A stretch of 64,000 nucleotides of DNA from Dysidea avara. Lineage: Eukaryota > Porifera > Demospongiae > Dictyoceratida > Dysideidae. This document shows, piece by piece, positions 23,518-34,898 of the stretch. The stretch lies in the NCBI RefSeq assembly GCF_963678975.1, contig NC_089272.1, positions 9,060,408-9,124,407 on the forward strand. The letters run 5' to 3'. Position numbers and translations under genes: made by a program. The notes below the pieces were generated by a model. It did no database searches, had not been told where the DNA came from, and was given only the letters and a program-made list of their open reading frames with translations. Positions within the stretch are counted from its first letter, which is position 1. Each line of letters opens with the position of its first letter.

Positions 23518-26500
23518 ATGATGGAGTTTGCTACAGACTGGTATGAGAAGAAACAGCAGGAAAGTGAAGGTTTGCTCAGTGGTTTAGCTATTTACGTAGC
23601 TGGGAAAATTGAAACACTCACACTGCACCATATCGATTATTTAAACACCGATCATTGGACCGTTACCATCACAGCTGACAAGCAGTAGTTATACCTAGGC
23701 TTAACCGAATTCCAGAGTGTAACTGTACGCAAATAAGGTAAGTGCGGGTAATTCCGGACATCGGATAATTCCGGATACTTAGATCGTTCTCAACAATGGT
23801 AGAATCAAAAAATCATAAGAATCCATGCAACACAGGCTGATTGGCAGTCGATTTTTCCAGGGACGGATCCAGACTTCTAGAAAGGGGGGGGGGGGGAGGT
23901 CAAAAATGAACCGAGGCACTACATTGTCTCTGGTTTGATAAGGTGAGACCAAAAAAAACAAAACAGCCAGCTGACAATAGCTGCCCACCTCACCAACCAT
24001 GCATTTATAGCTGATAAAGTACATAAAAATCCTTAAATAGCTCACTACACACTGTTCTAATACTGTGACTGCTTATTAGAGTGACTGCTCTATTAGAGTA
24101 TCTCGATCTTGGTATACTAAAAATTTTTGGACGGGGGGTCAAGAGCGCCCTTTGACCTCCCCCTTGTATCCGCCCCTGGATTTTTCAGCAGCTGTTCTAT
24201 TGAAATACAAAGAAAATATTCGTGAATTACATAAACTTTTTAAAATGATGCTTCCTCCCAAAGGGTATGAACTTTATACTTGAATTATAAGCTGCAGATG
24301 AGTGGTACTTTAGTCTGTATACTTTTAAAGAGGATTGGTAACCTGTAGAGGCGCTGCTTGGTATTCAAAGTGTCCCGAATTAGCCGCATGTTGCATTTTT
24401 TACACGCTGTTAAATTTTGGCTCATAACTCCTCAGCAGTTGTTTGTATTGAAGTGAAATTTGTACTGCAGATGTACCGTAAGATAGGCTTTAAAATGATC
24501 CCTAGAGTTTGTGCTAACTCGTGAGTACAGTGTTAGAGCGATTTTATCAAAGAGTGTCTGAAAATACCCTCATTTACCTTAAATCAAATTTTGACAATTG
24601 AATACATACCTCTCAAATTGAAACCATGATCCACACTAGGAATTTAAGCTGAATAGGAATCAAAGAAAAAGGTAAGTACACCTAACTCTTTGTTTTCGGT
24701 GCTCTATACAAGCGAATTACCTTAATTAGGGTCTGCAATCCGGATTATCCACTTACAAATCAATCCCCCTACCACTGTGGAATGTATATTGTAGTGTCCC
24801 ATTGCTAGATATCACCATGAAACCAGAGGCACGGTTGTTGTCTTCACAGAAATATCGTTTTTAGTATCTCACAAGATACCAATTTTTTTTTACAATTTCG
24901 TGCTCCATACAAAGGAACGGATGAAACTTGCTACAATAGCTAGATCACATCCAGAATTGTTGTAGTTAAACAGTATGCGCGGTAATAAGCAAATTATTTG
25001 CTGGATGCTCGGCACAGGGTTGCTTTCTTTGAAAAAAAACAGACAAAGAAATATGAATTTTTGATTTCAAACTGCCCAGGGCAAGAGAAGCCCACTCTTC
25101 CTCATAGTGTTTCGATATGGTTGGGTGCATTTCTGTCTATGTTGTTAGTTTGGAAAAGATCTAAGACTTCTCACCATCTGGGTGATGAGCGTCAAAATTT
25201 TCTGTACCATTAAATTTGGGCGATTCCGCTGCCTCCCACATAGTGCATAGCTTAGAGCAAGGCGTGGAAGCTGTGGATGAAATAATAATTGACAACCGCT
25301 GCTACCAAAAGTCCAGGGACATCTTTTGCCATAATTTTAGTCAATAAATTAACGATTGTTGTGGCTGCAGAAGCACTAGAAATGTATAGAAAGTGCGACA
25401 CAATTCTTTAACTTGTAAGTGACTATACACCTGTATAAAGCTGGATCAAATCCATGAAATCTTTGAGATGCTATATAACTGCAGATATACTAGTGAACAT
25501 TTAATCCTTATACTGTACGGTATGTACTTCAGTCTATAGCCATGACTGAATGTCACTAGTATATCTGCAGGTATAGGCAAACTTACTTGTGTCACTACTA
25601 TTTAGCTGTTCCCTTGTTTCACTACTTTTTTTTTAACCTTAACCCAACTTAAAATGTTCTCCTTCTACTTGTTTGTTCCCTTTTTAAACTTAATTATGAC
25701 TAAAAGAACCAGCGTATGCATATATACCATATCAAAAATGGCACCAGGCATGCCATAAAAGTAATGTGCAACTACAGTTTGAGGTGTCAATTCGCAGCAG
25801 TGTTAGTGATGGCTTCCCCACCTTTATAAGGGCAATCGTCTGTATTTCCATAGTGATTGGATTGATTGTAGAGGTACTTCTCTTACTCTCCTTTATGTGT
25901 AACGCTGTGAAACACGCAGAACATATTTAGCTACTGAAAATGAATCCTCACCTGTTCAGTAATTGATTGTTGGGTGCATATTCATAATACTTGTGAACGA
26001 ATAGATCTTCAGGGGGATCATTTTACTGGGATATACGGTGACTCATGTTGACATGAAAGTATAGAGATTTTTGCCAAGTTATACGTATCCACTAAATTGG
26101 GGTTGTAATGAATCAGTTCTGAACCACCAACCATACTTACATGATCAGCAAGCTGCATCCTGTCATAGTTGAACTGTTTGACAGGATCATATATCAGACA
26201 CCACATTCTTTATTGTTTCTCTGTCAGTTAGCTATCATGGGTCTCCTATTTCCATGAGGTTAACAGTTGCTGTGTGTTCTATTAGAATATTTTGCATTAC
26301 AGATTGTGATTCGGGATTGTATCCAGTGAAGCGGCAACAGATCAAAGTTGACATCAACTGGACTTCTGAAACTATAAAGATGAAAGGTGATGTCATAAAC
26401 TTCTTAGGCAGTGTACTGTTGGATTGGTGATATTCGTATTATAGTAGTGGTTATCTGTGATGGCATGATTACAAGGAGTTAAATTCTGCATGTATAAAAC

Positions 26501-29500
26501 TTTGTTTATCCTTTGTCCAAATACATCAGATACTGTTTCAAGTGCCGCATCAACAGAAGCAGTACAGTATGTATATACGTAAGCACACAAGCAGTACACA
26601 AAATAACTTTTTAGACATGTGCTGACACACTGTCAGGATAACATGAAAGTTGAGTGGACATAAATCAGTTTGTCCGGACATTTAAAACTTTATGTGTCTC
26701 TCCTTTCCTGTATGTGTTTTGCCAAATTATTTGTTTCAAGCACTGGGATCACACATGTACTGTACAACTGATTACTACTTGTCCACTCACTGACAGTGAC
26801 AGATCAGACAACACAGCATCTTAGGGTTCTGGTCACAAATAAGTTCTCCTATAAAATCAGTGCTGTAACAGGAGCATTTGTAGGAAAGGACTCAAAGGAG
26901 TTATTAGGAAATTACCTTAGTAGTGCTATAGCAATGTAGTCAAACTTTACTATTGCTGCTATGAAATAGCGTCTCTATCAAAATGAACACGAATTGTAGA
27001 AATGGACTTAAGCTCAAAATAAACTTCATTCTAACTCAAAATACAAGTTGGGTGAACAGATGAATACCACAAGTAAAAGCTAGTAATGGCTAACAGGTTA
27101 TAAGTACATTTGCCAGTGACTACAGGGAATTTAACACTTCTTGCAATCTCGTAAGTGTAAATGTGTACACATGCGTGTTTTTATAAGCGATTTATCTGGT
27201 GTCACAATGGTGGTGGATGCCCATATCATGCCTCAGACTGCTTTACATGCGACAAATTTATTTAACAGGGATGGTAGCATAGGTTATTTCATTTTGAAAA
27301 TAGCGAAATACAACAGACATGTATGCACAATCACACTACACATTTCACACGAAATTGCAAGAAGTGTTAGGCTGGCAAAACATGTGCACTGTAACCTGTT
27401 AGTGGGGTAGTTGGAAAAGGCGGATACGGTCGGACATGAACATGGATATTTTTTAGAATACACTTTTACATTTACAAAACAGTTATTTTTCATACCTAAT
27501 GTTGTTTTTACAGCAGTCTTCGCTTCCAGACCCGTGCATTGATCTTTTCATAGTGCTTATCCATTTATAAGCGGACGTACGAAGGATAGACTAGCTCTCT
27601 AAAGACCATATAGTGTTATACATATGCTCTAGAAATCTAATTCAGTGTGATAGAGATTAAGCTGGCATGTCCCAACCTAATCTCATAGGCCAGGTCCTTG
27701 AAATCCTCAACGCTTGGTATAAGCACCTGTGCCTTATACTAAAAGGTGTAAGATTGTGGATTTGGCCTGCTAAGCCATACAAGCTAATTTCTACAATTAT
27801 ATAACTCTGTATTAGACTTTAGAGCATGTGTACAACACTGTATGGTCTTTGGCATTCTGTGGAGTGCTAGTCTAGTCCTTCACATGTGCGCTTATAAATG
27901 GATAAGCGCTATGACAAGATTGACGCCCAGGTCTGGAAGCGAAGACTGCTGTAAAAACAACGTTAGGTATGAAAAATAACTGTTATATAAATGTAAAAGT
28001 GGTTTTTGACAATGTCTGTGTCTGTGTCCGCATCTGATCGTATCCGCCTTTTCCAACTACCCCTGTTGGTATCTTGGGCATGTTTTTGTGGTCACACCAC
28101 AAACCATAAACACAAAACTCAATTACATGCCAATGCCACTATGTCTGGCCTCCCTCCTAGCCAAATATCACACTCTAAGCTCTGTGCTAAACCTTGAAAG
28201 GACTCTATTTCCAGACAAATTCAATTATGGCCTGACAACTAGTGTAAGTGACCAGAAATTGTAAGTGTCCAGACTGTTGTTTCGCACATTGCACACAAGT
28301 GCTCCATATCATGCCATTTTGGGCTAACATTAGATCCTGTGGATAGGTTGAGCCTATAAGTGGATTCTGGATTGTACACATGTGTTTTTTTTAGCAAACT
28401 GTGTATCATGATGTAGTCTTTTTCCTTTACATCAAACAGTACAGTCGTACTGTTTAGTATGGTTCCCCTAAGTGACGTATGCTGCTAAATAGCCTCATCT
28501 AAAAGCCATCATGGAAATATCATACATGGCAGAAATCATCTTTATGTAATAATCCTACTCCGTTCAGCATCAATTACAGCATTAAAAGCAAAAAAAAAAA
28601 AAAACTTACAGGCATCCTAAAATTTACCATAACTCAAATTTTCGTCTGCTAGCCTGCCTACCTGTCTGCCTGACCACAGTCACAAGGCAAGTGGCCAAAA
28701 CAAAGCAGCGCATGGCCACCATTTTACGCCACAACAACAAGCTCACTGGTGGGATGTGCCTTTTGTAGTTCCAATGTCTGCCTTCTGCAGTTTGCCTTTT
28801 CTTTTATCTTCGATTAAATGATCCACTTCTTCTTCATGCCAGGAAACCATACCAAGACATTCATATCAGCACTTTCCTTGAAGGGGTATATTTAGATGCC
28901 ATGAAACTATTTGAGGCTCTAACGTACTGGTAGCAACTAATCTGTGCTTAACACAATTCTCATGCCCATTAGTGAACTGGTAGCAGCGCTAGCTAAACTG
29001 CACTTCTTTTAAGACAATTGCCACGCTCCCTTAAATGAACAGAATGTGCCACGACAACGATCCAGCTCTATAGGAAAACAAGGTGTTGTGCCACACCCAC
29101 ATGTGATCTACTGCATAGCTGAGTGGTGAGATCGAGACACTCTAATACAGCAGTCACAGCCACATGTGTATTTCATAGCCATATTCTACAAAAAAAAGTC
29201 AGCAAACTAGTGCAATAAAAATTATTAATTTAATAATGTAGTAGGGTTCCAGCAATAAAAAGTAATGAAACAAGAGATGATGGTAGTTATGAGGGAAGAT
29301 CCCTACTTGGCATTGTAGCAATGTGGGAAAATCCCTACTTTTGCAGTACTCCTACAATGCCAAAGTAGGGATTTTGCACTGCTGCAATGCCAAGTAGCTA
29401 TGAACTTTCCCTCATAGCTACCATCATCTCTTCACTGCTTTTATCGCTGGAACCCTACTTCATTTTTAAGTAATAAAATGTAATTGCACTAGTACCGTAT

Positions 29501-32500
29501 AGCGGGTTTTTACTGCGAAGACTTTATTTTCGCGAACAGTGGCTAGCGGCGGTAAATAAATTTGCACTTATTTTATCTTAAATTTTCGTGTATTCTTGAA
29601 CTTTAATTAGATACATATTGTTGTGCCACCACGAAATGAAAACAAACTGCACATCCTTGAGAGGACGCGCCCACTACTGTTGTGTCGTCATGCAGTGGCA
29701 CACATCTCCACAACTGCCGCAAGTAAGTTCCTCGCCAATGATTGGAGTCCAAAATATCTTTATAAACATATATAACTGTTTAGTGACGCTTCCATCTCCT
29801 TTTTCAATACGTTTCCAGTAATTGAAATAATAAAATCAGTGGATTTTATTTTCATGAACAGCTGTATTCGCAGAAATTTGTGTCGCGCTTTTAAGATTCG
29901 TGATAAATTATAGGCACAGTAAAAACCCGCTATACGGTATAATTTGAATACACTGTAAGTCCAGTTTTGTGATTTATGTGTGTGTGCTTGTGTTGCAGAC
30001 TTCAGTATAAGGTTGACTCCATTAAAAGATATTCCTACCACACTGAAACGTCATCATTCTGGGAACACTGGTGATGACAACATTGTCTGTAAGTGTAGAC
30101 CTAATTTTATACTTGACAGATACATATGTGTACAGTATACTCCACTTATCGGAATGAATAACACTATATACACTATAATAATTATGTGTATGACAGACAC
30201 TTGAAGGTCCTGGGGACTGTTGGATGGTCAGATACAATGTAGTTGGATTGTCTATTTATATATGGTCATGTGGAACCAGTGCTCTAACAATTTTTACAAC
30301 TATATAAATAAACAATTCCAAATGAATCGAACATTTGTTGCAGCCCTAGTGGGTACAGATAGTGCACTTATATTAACGTGTTTGACTCTGTTAAAGTATC
30401 CTAAAAGTGCTTAGTCTGCATGCAGCCTTATTGTTTAATGCCATCATGTAAAATAAATTAGAATGATGTTTCAGGACAAGAAAAGTAGCCATCATGTCAC
30501 TGCTAAAACTATGTGGTACAAAGTTTTACCAAAATTTGGAAGATGCAAGTATCAACTTCATTTGTTTTCAGTGTTCCTACCCAGCTCTACATAATTACAT
30601 ATAAATTTAAAAATGAAGTAGGGATCCAAGCGATAAAAAGTAGTGAAATAAGAGACGAACAATGGTAGCTATTACAGCATAGCTCAGTGGGAAATCCCTA
30701 CTTTGGCATCTAACACAAAGTAATTGTTATACCATGCCAAAGTAGGGATTTAACACTGAGCTATGCTGTAATAGCTACCCTTGTTCATCTCCTGTTTCAC
30801 TACTTTTTATCGCTTGGATCCCTACTTCATTTTTAAATTTATAATTTTTAATATATATACTAGTTTGTTTAGTTTTTTTTGTTAAAGCATACAGCTAGCT
30901 GTACACATGTGACTTCTGTTAGGGTGACTGCTGTATTAGAGTATCTCGAGTCAGCCTGCAAAGATGTGTGCTTACCCAAAAAGGGGTGTGGTCATCGTGG
31001 TTTTGATCAATTATTAGACTAGAGTATCTCGAATCAGCCTACCAATTTGAAGGCGTGGTCACAAATGCAGCTAGCGTAAAAGGGGCGTGGTTATCGTGGT
31101 CTCGATTGATAGATCGATAATAGTAGAATAAAGAATGGGCATAATCTTGTGACCTATTGTGGAGTACTGGTACCTCCATACAGTAGTGTAGTCTAAGCGC
31201 CTTAAATAGTTTTGTGGCGTCTATTATGCTGCTTAAAGAAAGTGTTAATATGGAAAATTAACGCCTCGATATGGTTTCGTTGGATGAAGAAGAAGACAAG
31301 CAGCCTGATTGAAGATAAAAGTAAAGACAAGGCGCACAGGGCACACACTTGTCGGAACCCCAAAAGGCACATCCCACCGGTGAGTTTGTTGTTGTGACGT
31401 AAAATGGTGACTGTACGCTGCTTCGTTTGGGCTCTAGACTTGCGACTGTAGTCAGGCAGTGAGTGAGTGAAACGAAATTTCAAATTTTGACAATTTAAAA
31501 AAAATTCTTTATCCAGCAGCCAGTAAGCATTTTCTTGTTTTTAATGCTACATTTGATATTAGATGGACTAATATTATTCCGTAAAGGTGATTTTTGTCAT
31601 GTAAGAAGTTTCTAAGCTCGTTTTTAAAGGCGGTATTTTTGGTGGTGCGCACCACTTTTGATGCAAACCCTACTTAAACGTAGTACTGTTTGATAGTGTG
31701 CTAATGTTGTTATATGTTACATGATGTGTAGATCGTGATGTTGAGAGTGTTCCTGACAGCTTGAGGATGATATCACATGATCCACAGGTACGTGATAGAA
31801 CAATCGTGGTAGAACAATTAACTTGAGCTGTAAGTTGAGTGTGTTGATACATATGCGTTGTACTAGTCTGAGAGTGTTTTTTTGTTTGAGGATGGAAGTA
31901 AGTTTCTATAGCTCTTGTGTAGCAGAATTCACACCAGTGAAACAGACCATGTGTATAATACAATATATTGGAACCTTGTTATCACATTCCTTACATGCAT
32001 GTTCAACCAATCCTTCATAGTTACACTTCATTCACTAGGTAGTGTTATCATTATTGTTACTATCACTGATCAGTTTGAAGTGTTTCATTGGTCTTACACT
32101 GGCAACTTGTGAGGAGAGAATTTTCATTATATCATCAAGTAAATGGACTGTTCTTCTAGAGTAATTATTTTGTTATCAAGTGTACATTATAGAGTAGTTC
32201 GATATAGATTGTACAGTTACGTATCTAGAACACTTTTGTGACACATGGAACCTCGCACCGTGCACTGATTAAAAGTAGCTAGTGTCTCACTGATAATCAA
32301 CTGTCCAATTTTATATAGTACACTGTGCAAGTATGCAAGTTTGAACGTTTTGATTTTTTTTAAATTGTATGTCACCGTGCTACATAATCTTTTAACATTT
32401 GAAATCAGGTGCATAGGTCATGGTAAACTGGCATGCGACTAACAAAGGTGCTGGTTTAATAACACATGAATAACTATGCATTAGAATACTAAGTTATGTT

Positions 32501-34326
32501 CTGGAGTATAAAATGTTTAAAGGGTTTGTAGTAACGTAGGTTTGCTGCTACAGCAACAGAAATGTACGTAGTTAAGAGGTATACATTAAAATGTTACATA
32601 ATTTGCAACATGTAGAGTTTAATTGTGCCTTATAATGCGTGGGTGTTAGGTACAGTATGAAGTCATAATTCTTTTGAAATTGTCGAAATAATCTCCAGCA
32701 GAAATTGTTCAATTAATCTCCAGCAGAAACTGCAGTGTTGTCCTACATAATTATGTGACCCGGTCTGACAAAATCAGTCTTATAGCCTGTCAAATTTTGA
32801 CCACAATTTCAAAGGTTGAAATTCAATAACTTTTTCTTTGGACATGATAACTATTTAAAAGTTTCACCAGTTATGTAGAAATTAATGGAGATTTTCTTAA
32901 AACTTACAGAATTGTCATAGATTACACAGAAATGGAGATACATAATATTAAGCAAACGCATGTATTTTTCGGCTATAAGACTGACTCGGTCAAATATTTT
33001 GTTTAATTCTAGGAACGAAGCTACATGACTAAAGAACCACTGCACTGTACCTCACTATTTGTTAGTTGGCTAGTATTTAATAATGGTTGTTAGTTAATAA
33101 GTGCTATTTAGTATGCATGCTGTTATTAAGTACGTAGTTGGGTTGTTTGCTACAAAGAAAATTTTGAACAGTACTAAGTTACCAGAGCTAGTAATTTAAC
33201 ACCGTTAAGTTAGTTCGCCAACAATTAATGTTGTAAGAAGACTTCAACCAAAACTATACCAAGGCTTATCTACTTATATCCACCACTATATACATTACTT
33301 GTTTGGAGACTATATCACATGTGACTATTATTTCAGTCAGAAACAGTTACAAAGACATGTTCAACCAAAAGGAGTAGACCTTCATGTGATAATGATGAAG
33401 CTATCACTAATACACCAAAGAGGAGTAAAGCTGATAAAGTTGCTGTGAACAAAAGGTTTGTATATGTGAACATCTCAGCAAAACCCACATTGTTTGTACA
33501 AGTTACACCAATGAATACGTTATACCAAAGTTCGGCTTATTACGTTTGTAATTATAGACAGTAGGAAGAGAAAAAAATTGATTGTATGGCAACTATACTA
33601 AAAATGAATTACTGGTGCTAACATTTGCAGCCATTATATTGCAGCCATTATACTTTCCTTTGCTTTCGTCTACACAAAGTCAGCTAGGATTTGGCTTAAC
33701 TGTTCACCCAAGGTATTTATAATTTAGTCTGTACATAAGATATGAAAGTGTTTAAAGAAATAAATGACATCAATCATATTTATATCTACTGTATATACAA
33801 TAGTCCATAATATTTGTATGCGCCCATACAAATAATTATTATGAACTTTTGGTATCATAAATAAGACACATTATAGATGCATGCCCTTGTAAGGATGAAT
33901 GAAACAAGGATACTCAAACTCTCCAGAGCCGATAAATAAGGTATAAGATGGTTTTATATGTAGATGTAATTGAGTTGAAACTTACTTCTCTGAGTAATGG
34001 CTCGATCATCACTTGCTTTTTTTTCTTTTAATATGCATAGCTTTTAAAATGTTGCTTTATTTAAAAAGTGTTCTTGTGCAAACTATGTATGTGGGGTTTT
34101 GCTGAGACAGTATGTGGGGTTTTGCTGAGACAGTAACTTGTCATTATGTACACTGTCGTATTGGATTAGGATGAAGTGTAGGAGATCAACGAGATTAGCT
34201 AAGAAGGGAACTACTCATTATGAGGAACCAGTTGTATCAGATGATTGTGAGTACATATGTGAGTTATGGCTGAAACGATCATGGAGATTTGGCATTCGAG
34301 TGCTTGCTACAGGGGTATATTGTTAA
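23518..34326 (+). CDS. Six-exon gene for a basic, nuclear-like protein (predicted)
   Basis: Six short exons bounded by AG and GT join in one open frame: 23518-23569 (starts MMEFATDWYEKKQQESE), 26303-26386 (CDSGLYPVKRQQIKVD), 29999-30088 (FSIRLTPLKDIPTTLKRHH), 31732-31787 (RDVESVPDSLRMISHDPQ), 33337-33455 (SETVTKTCSTKRSRPS, TPKRSKADK) and 34170 to the TAA ending 34326 (MKCRRSTRLAKKGTTHYEE). The phases match at all five joints. An alternative is that the last exon ends at 34246, before GTGAGTA, and continues elsewhere. The product is about 185 residues, acidic at the N-terminus, then Lys/Arg/Ser-rich with KRSR, PKRSK and RRSTRLAKK clusters that look like nuclear-localisation signals. I do not recognise the family. 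Introns 1-3 are filled with MITEs. Additional symmetric exons could be missing. Confidence 0.55.
23858..24178. mobile_element. hAT-like MITE with perfect 8-bp target duplication
   Basis: The ends CAGGGACGGATCCAG and GTATCCGCCCCTG are inverted. GATTTTTC is repeated perfectly at 23850-23857 and 24179-24186, the 8-bp duplication expected of hAT insertion. The interior has a G-run, ACAATAGCTGCCCA and two tandem GTGACTGCT..ATTAGA words leading to the box CTCTATTAGAGTATCTCGAT. It lies in intron 1 of the predicted six-exon gene. Confidence 0.85.
24190..26302. other. Intron 1 sequence, little recognisable
   Basis: No further exon with compatible phase was found. Around 25475-25575 an inverted pair (CTGCAGATATACTAGTGAAC and its complement) marks a foldback copy of the GTAGTGAAACAAG family, whose other arm runs to about 25670. 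A stretch at 25735-25930 resembles 39030-39200, partly inverted. Confidence 0.4.
25450..25680. mobile_element. Foldback MITE, GTAGTGAAACAAG family, degraded
   Basis: The inner arms are CTGCAGATATACTAGTGAAC and GTCACTAGTATATCTGCAG. The right side ends with TTGTTTCACTACTTTT and AACCCAACTTAAAAT, matching the element at 34464-34689. The left end is lost. Confidence 0.55.
27404..28063. mobile_element. Foldback element with about 195-bp arms
   Basis: The left arm (27404-27600) and right arm (about 27867-28063) are inverted copies. They begin GGGGTAGTTGGAAAAGGCGG and include AAACAGTTATTTTTCATACC and AGTCTTCGCTTCCAGACC. The 7-bp flanks TGTTAGT and TGTTGGT may be an old target duplication. The middle of about 265 bp is non-coding. 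It sits in intron 2 of the predicted gene. Confidence 0.75.
28610..29175 (-). repeat. Dispersed repeat, inverted copy
   Basis: It matches 30890-31490 in opposite orientation. Shared words include GGTGGGATGTGCCTTTTG, CTTCTTCATCC/GCC, TTTTACG(T/C)CACAACAACAA and the box region GAGATCGAGACACTCTAATA. Alignment is patchy, so both copies are old. The pair brackets about 1.7 kb that includes exon 3 of the predicted gene. Confidence 0.55.
29230..29466. mobile_element. Palindromic MITE, GTAGGGTTCCAGC type
   Basis: The arms begin AATGTAGTAGGGTTCCAGC and return as GCTGGAACCCTACTTCATT. Inside are AGATGATGGTAG and its complement, and AATCCCTACTTTTGCA against AAAGTAGGGATTTTGCA. Related to 30604-30840. Non-coding, in intron 2. 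Confidence 0.75.
29493..29939. mobile_element. TA-flanked MITE (CCGTATAGCGGG ends)
   Basis: The termini are TACCGTATAGCGGGTTTTTA and TAAAAACCCGCTATACGGTA, a perfect 20-bp inversion at the tips including the TA dinucleotides. The TA target suggests Tc1/mariner-type mobilisation. It ends only 60 bp before the acceptor of exon 3, so it could affect splicing. Confidence 0.8.
30604..30840. mobile_element. Palindromic MITE, GAAGTAGGGATCC type
   Basis: A near-complete palindrome with ends AATTTAAAAATGAAGTAGGG and CCCTACTTCATTTTTAAATT. The inner arms include GATAAAAAGTAGTGAAA and AGCATAGCTCAGTG with their complements. Same family as 29230-29466. In intron 3. Confidence 0.8.
30890..31490 (+). repeat. 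Dispersed repeat, forward copy
   Basis: Forward counterpart of 28610-29175. It starts near the box CTGTATTAGAGTATCTCGAG, carries two GGGGYGTGGTYATCGTGGT phrases at 30985 and 31083, and ends with the CGAAATTTCAAATTTTGACA region. No coding function. In intron 3. Confidence 0.55.
31788..33336. other. Intron 4 sequence
   Basis: AT-rich. It has a small direct duplication, AATCTCCAGCAGAAA, at about 32692 and 32719. The stretch from 32751 (TATGTGACCCGGTCTGACAA) looks like one end of the TATGTGACTG MITE family seen at 51206-51832. No other exon was identified. Confidence 0.4.
34087..34132 (+). repeat. 23-bp tandem duplication
   Basis: Two perfect copies of a 23-bp unit (GTATGTGGGGTTTTGCTGAG and three more bases) lie 38 bp before the acceptor of the predicted last exon. 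Recent slippage is the simplest explanation. Confidence 0.9.
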
Positions 34327-34463
34327 AAATCAACTTGTTACAAGTACTAGATACTTGTGACTACTGTATGTGACACTTTTTATGGCAAATGATAAAACAC
34401 TTTATAACTGTTTCAATAATAGTAATGACACATGAATGACTCTGTATGCATATCCATATAAAA

Positions 34464-34689
34464 TTAAATTTTAAGGGACCAAAAGAAGTAGTGAAGCAAG
34501 GAAGGTTTTCTATACCTGCAGATATACATGTATTAGTGGTCATTTAATCGCCATATTCCAGTCTATAACCATGACTGAATTAAGGATTAATTGCCCTCCT
34601 GCAGGTATAGACAATTTCTCTTGTTTCACTACTTTTCAGCTATTCTCTTGTTTCACTACTTTTTTGATCCCTAATCCAACTTAAAATTT
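34464..34689. mobile_element. Foldback MITE, GTAGTGAAACAAG family
   Basis: The ends AAATTTTAAGGGACC and GATCCCTAATCCAACTTAAAATTT are inverted. Arms carry AAGTAGTGAAGCAAG / CTTGTTTCACTACTTTT and TCTATACCTGCAG / CTGCAGGTATAGA. The right arm contains a duplicated TTCTCTTGTTTCACTACTTT phrase. Non-coding, lying between the predicted gene and the LINE. Confidence 0.7.
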
Positions 34690-34898
34690 ATTATGTGTAG
34701 CTATATTAAGCAAGTGTCTCCAGCTTGTGGACTACAAAAGCATTTAAAAAAAGTAAGTTAGGACACATGGCTGCTACTAATTTTTCCTTGCTTACATTTT
34801 TATAACATAATACCTAATGAACCAATGCATACGACATTATTATTATTATTATTATACAGGAATTAAAAAAGGCTAAGCCTGTAAATCCTAATCCTATG

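Noticed and set aside
30469-30593. Extra exon DKKSSHHVTAKTMWYK
   Set aside because: The acceptor is good, but joining it to the previous exon creates a TGA at the junction and no clear donor follows.
33645-33712. Extra exon PLYFPLLSSTQSQLGF of the predicted six-exon gene
   Set aside because: It has an acceptor and a donor-like GTATTT, but its phase after the 33455 donor runs into a stop, while the 34170 exon joins cleanly.
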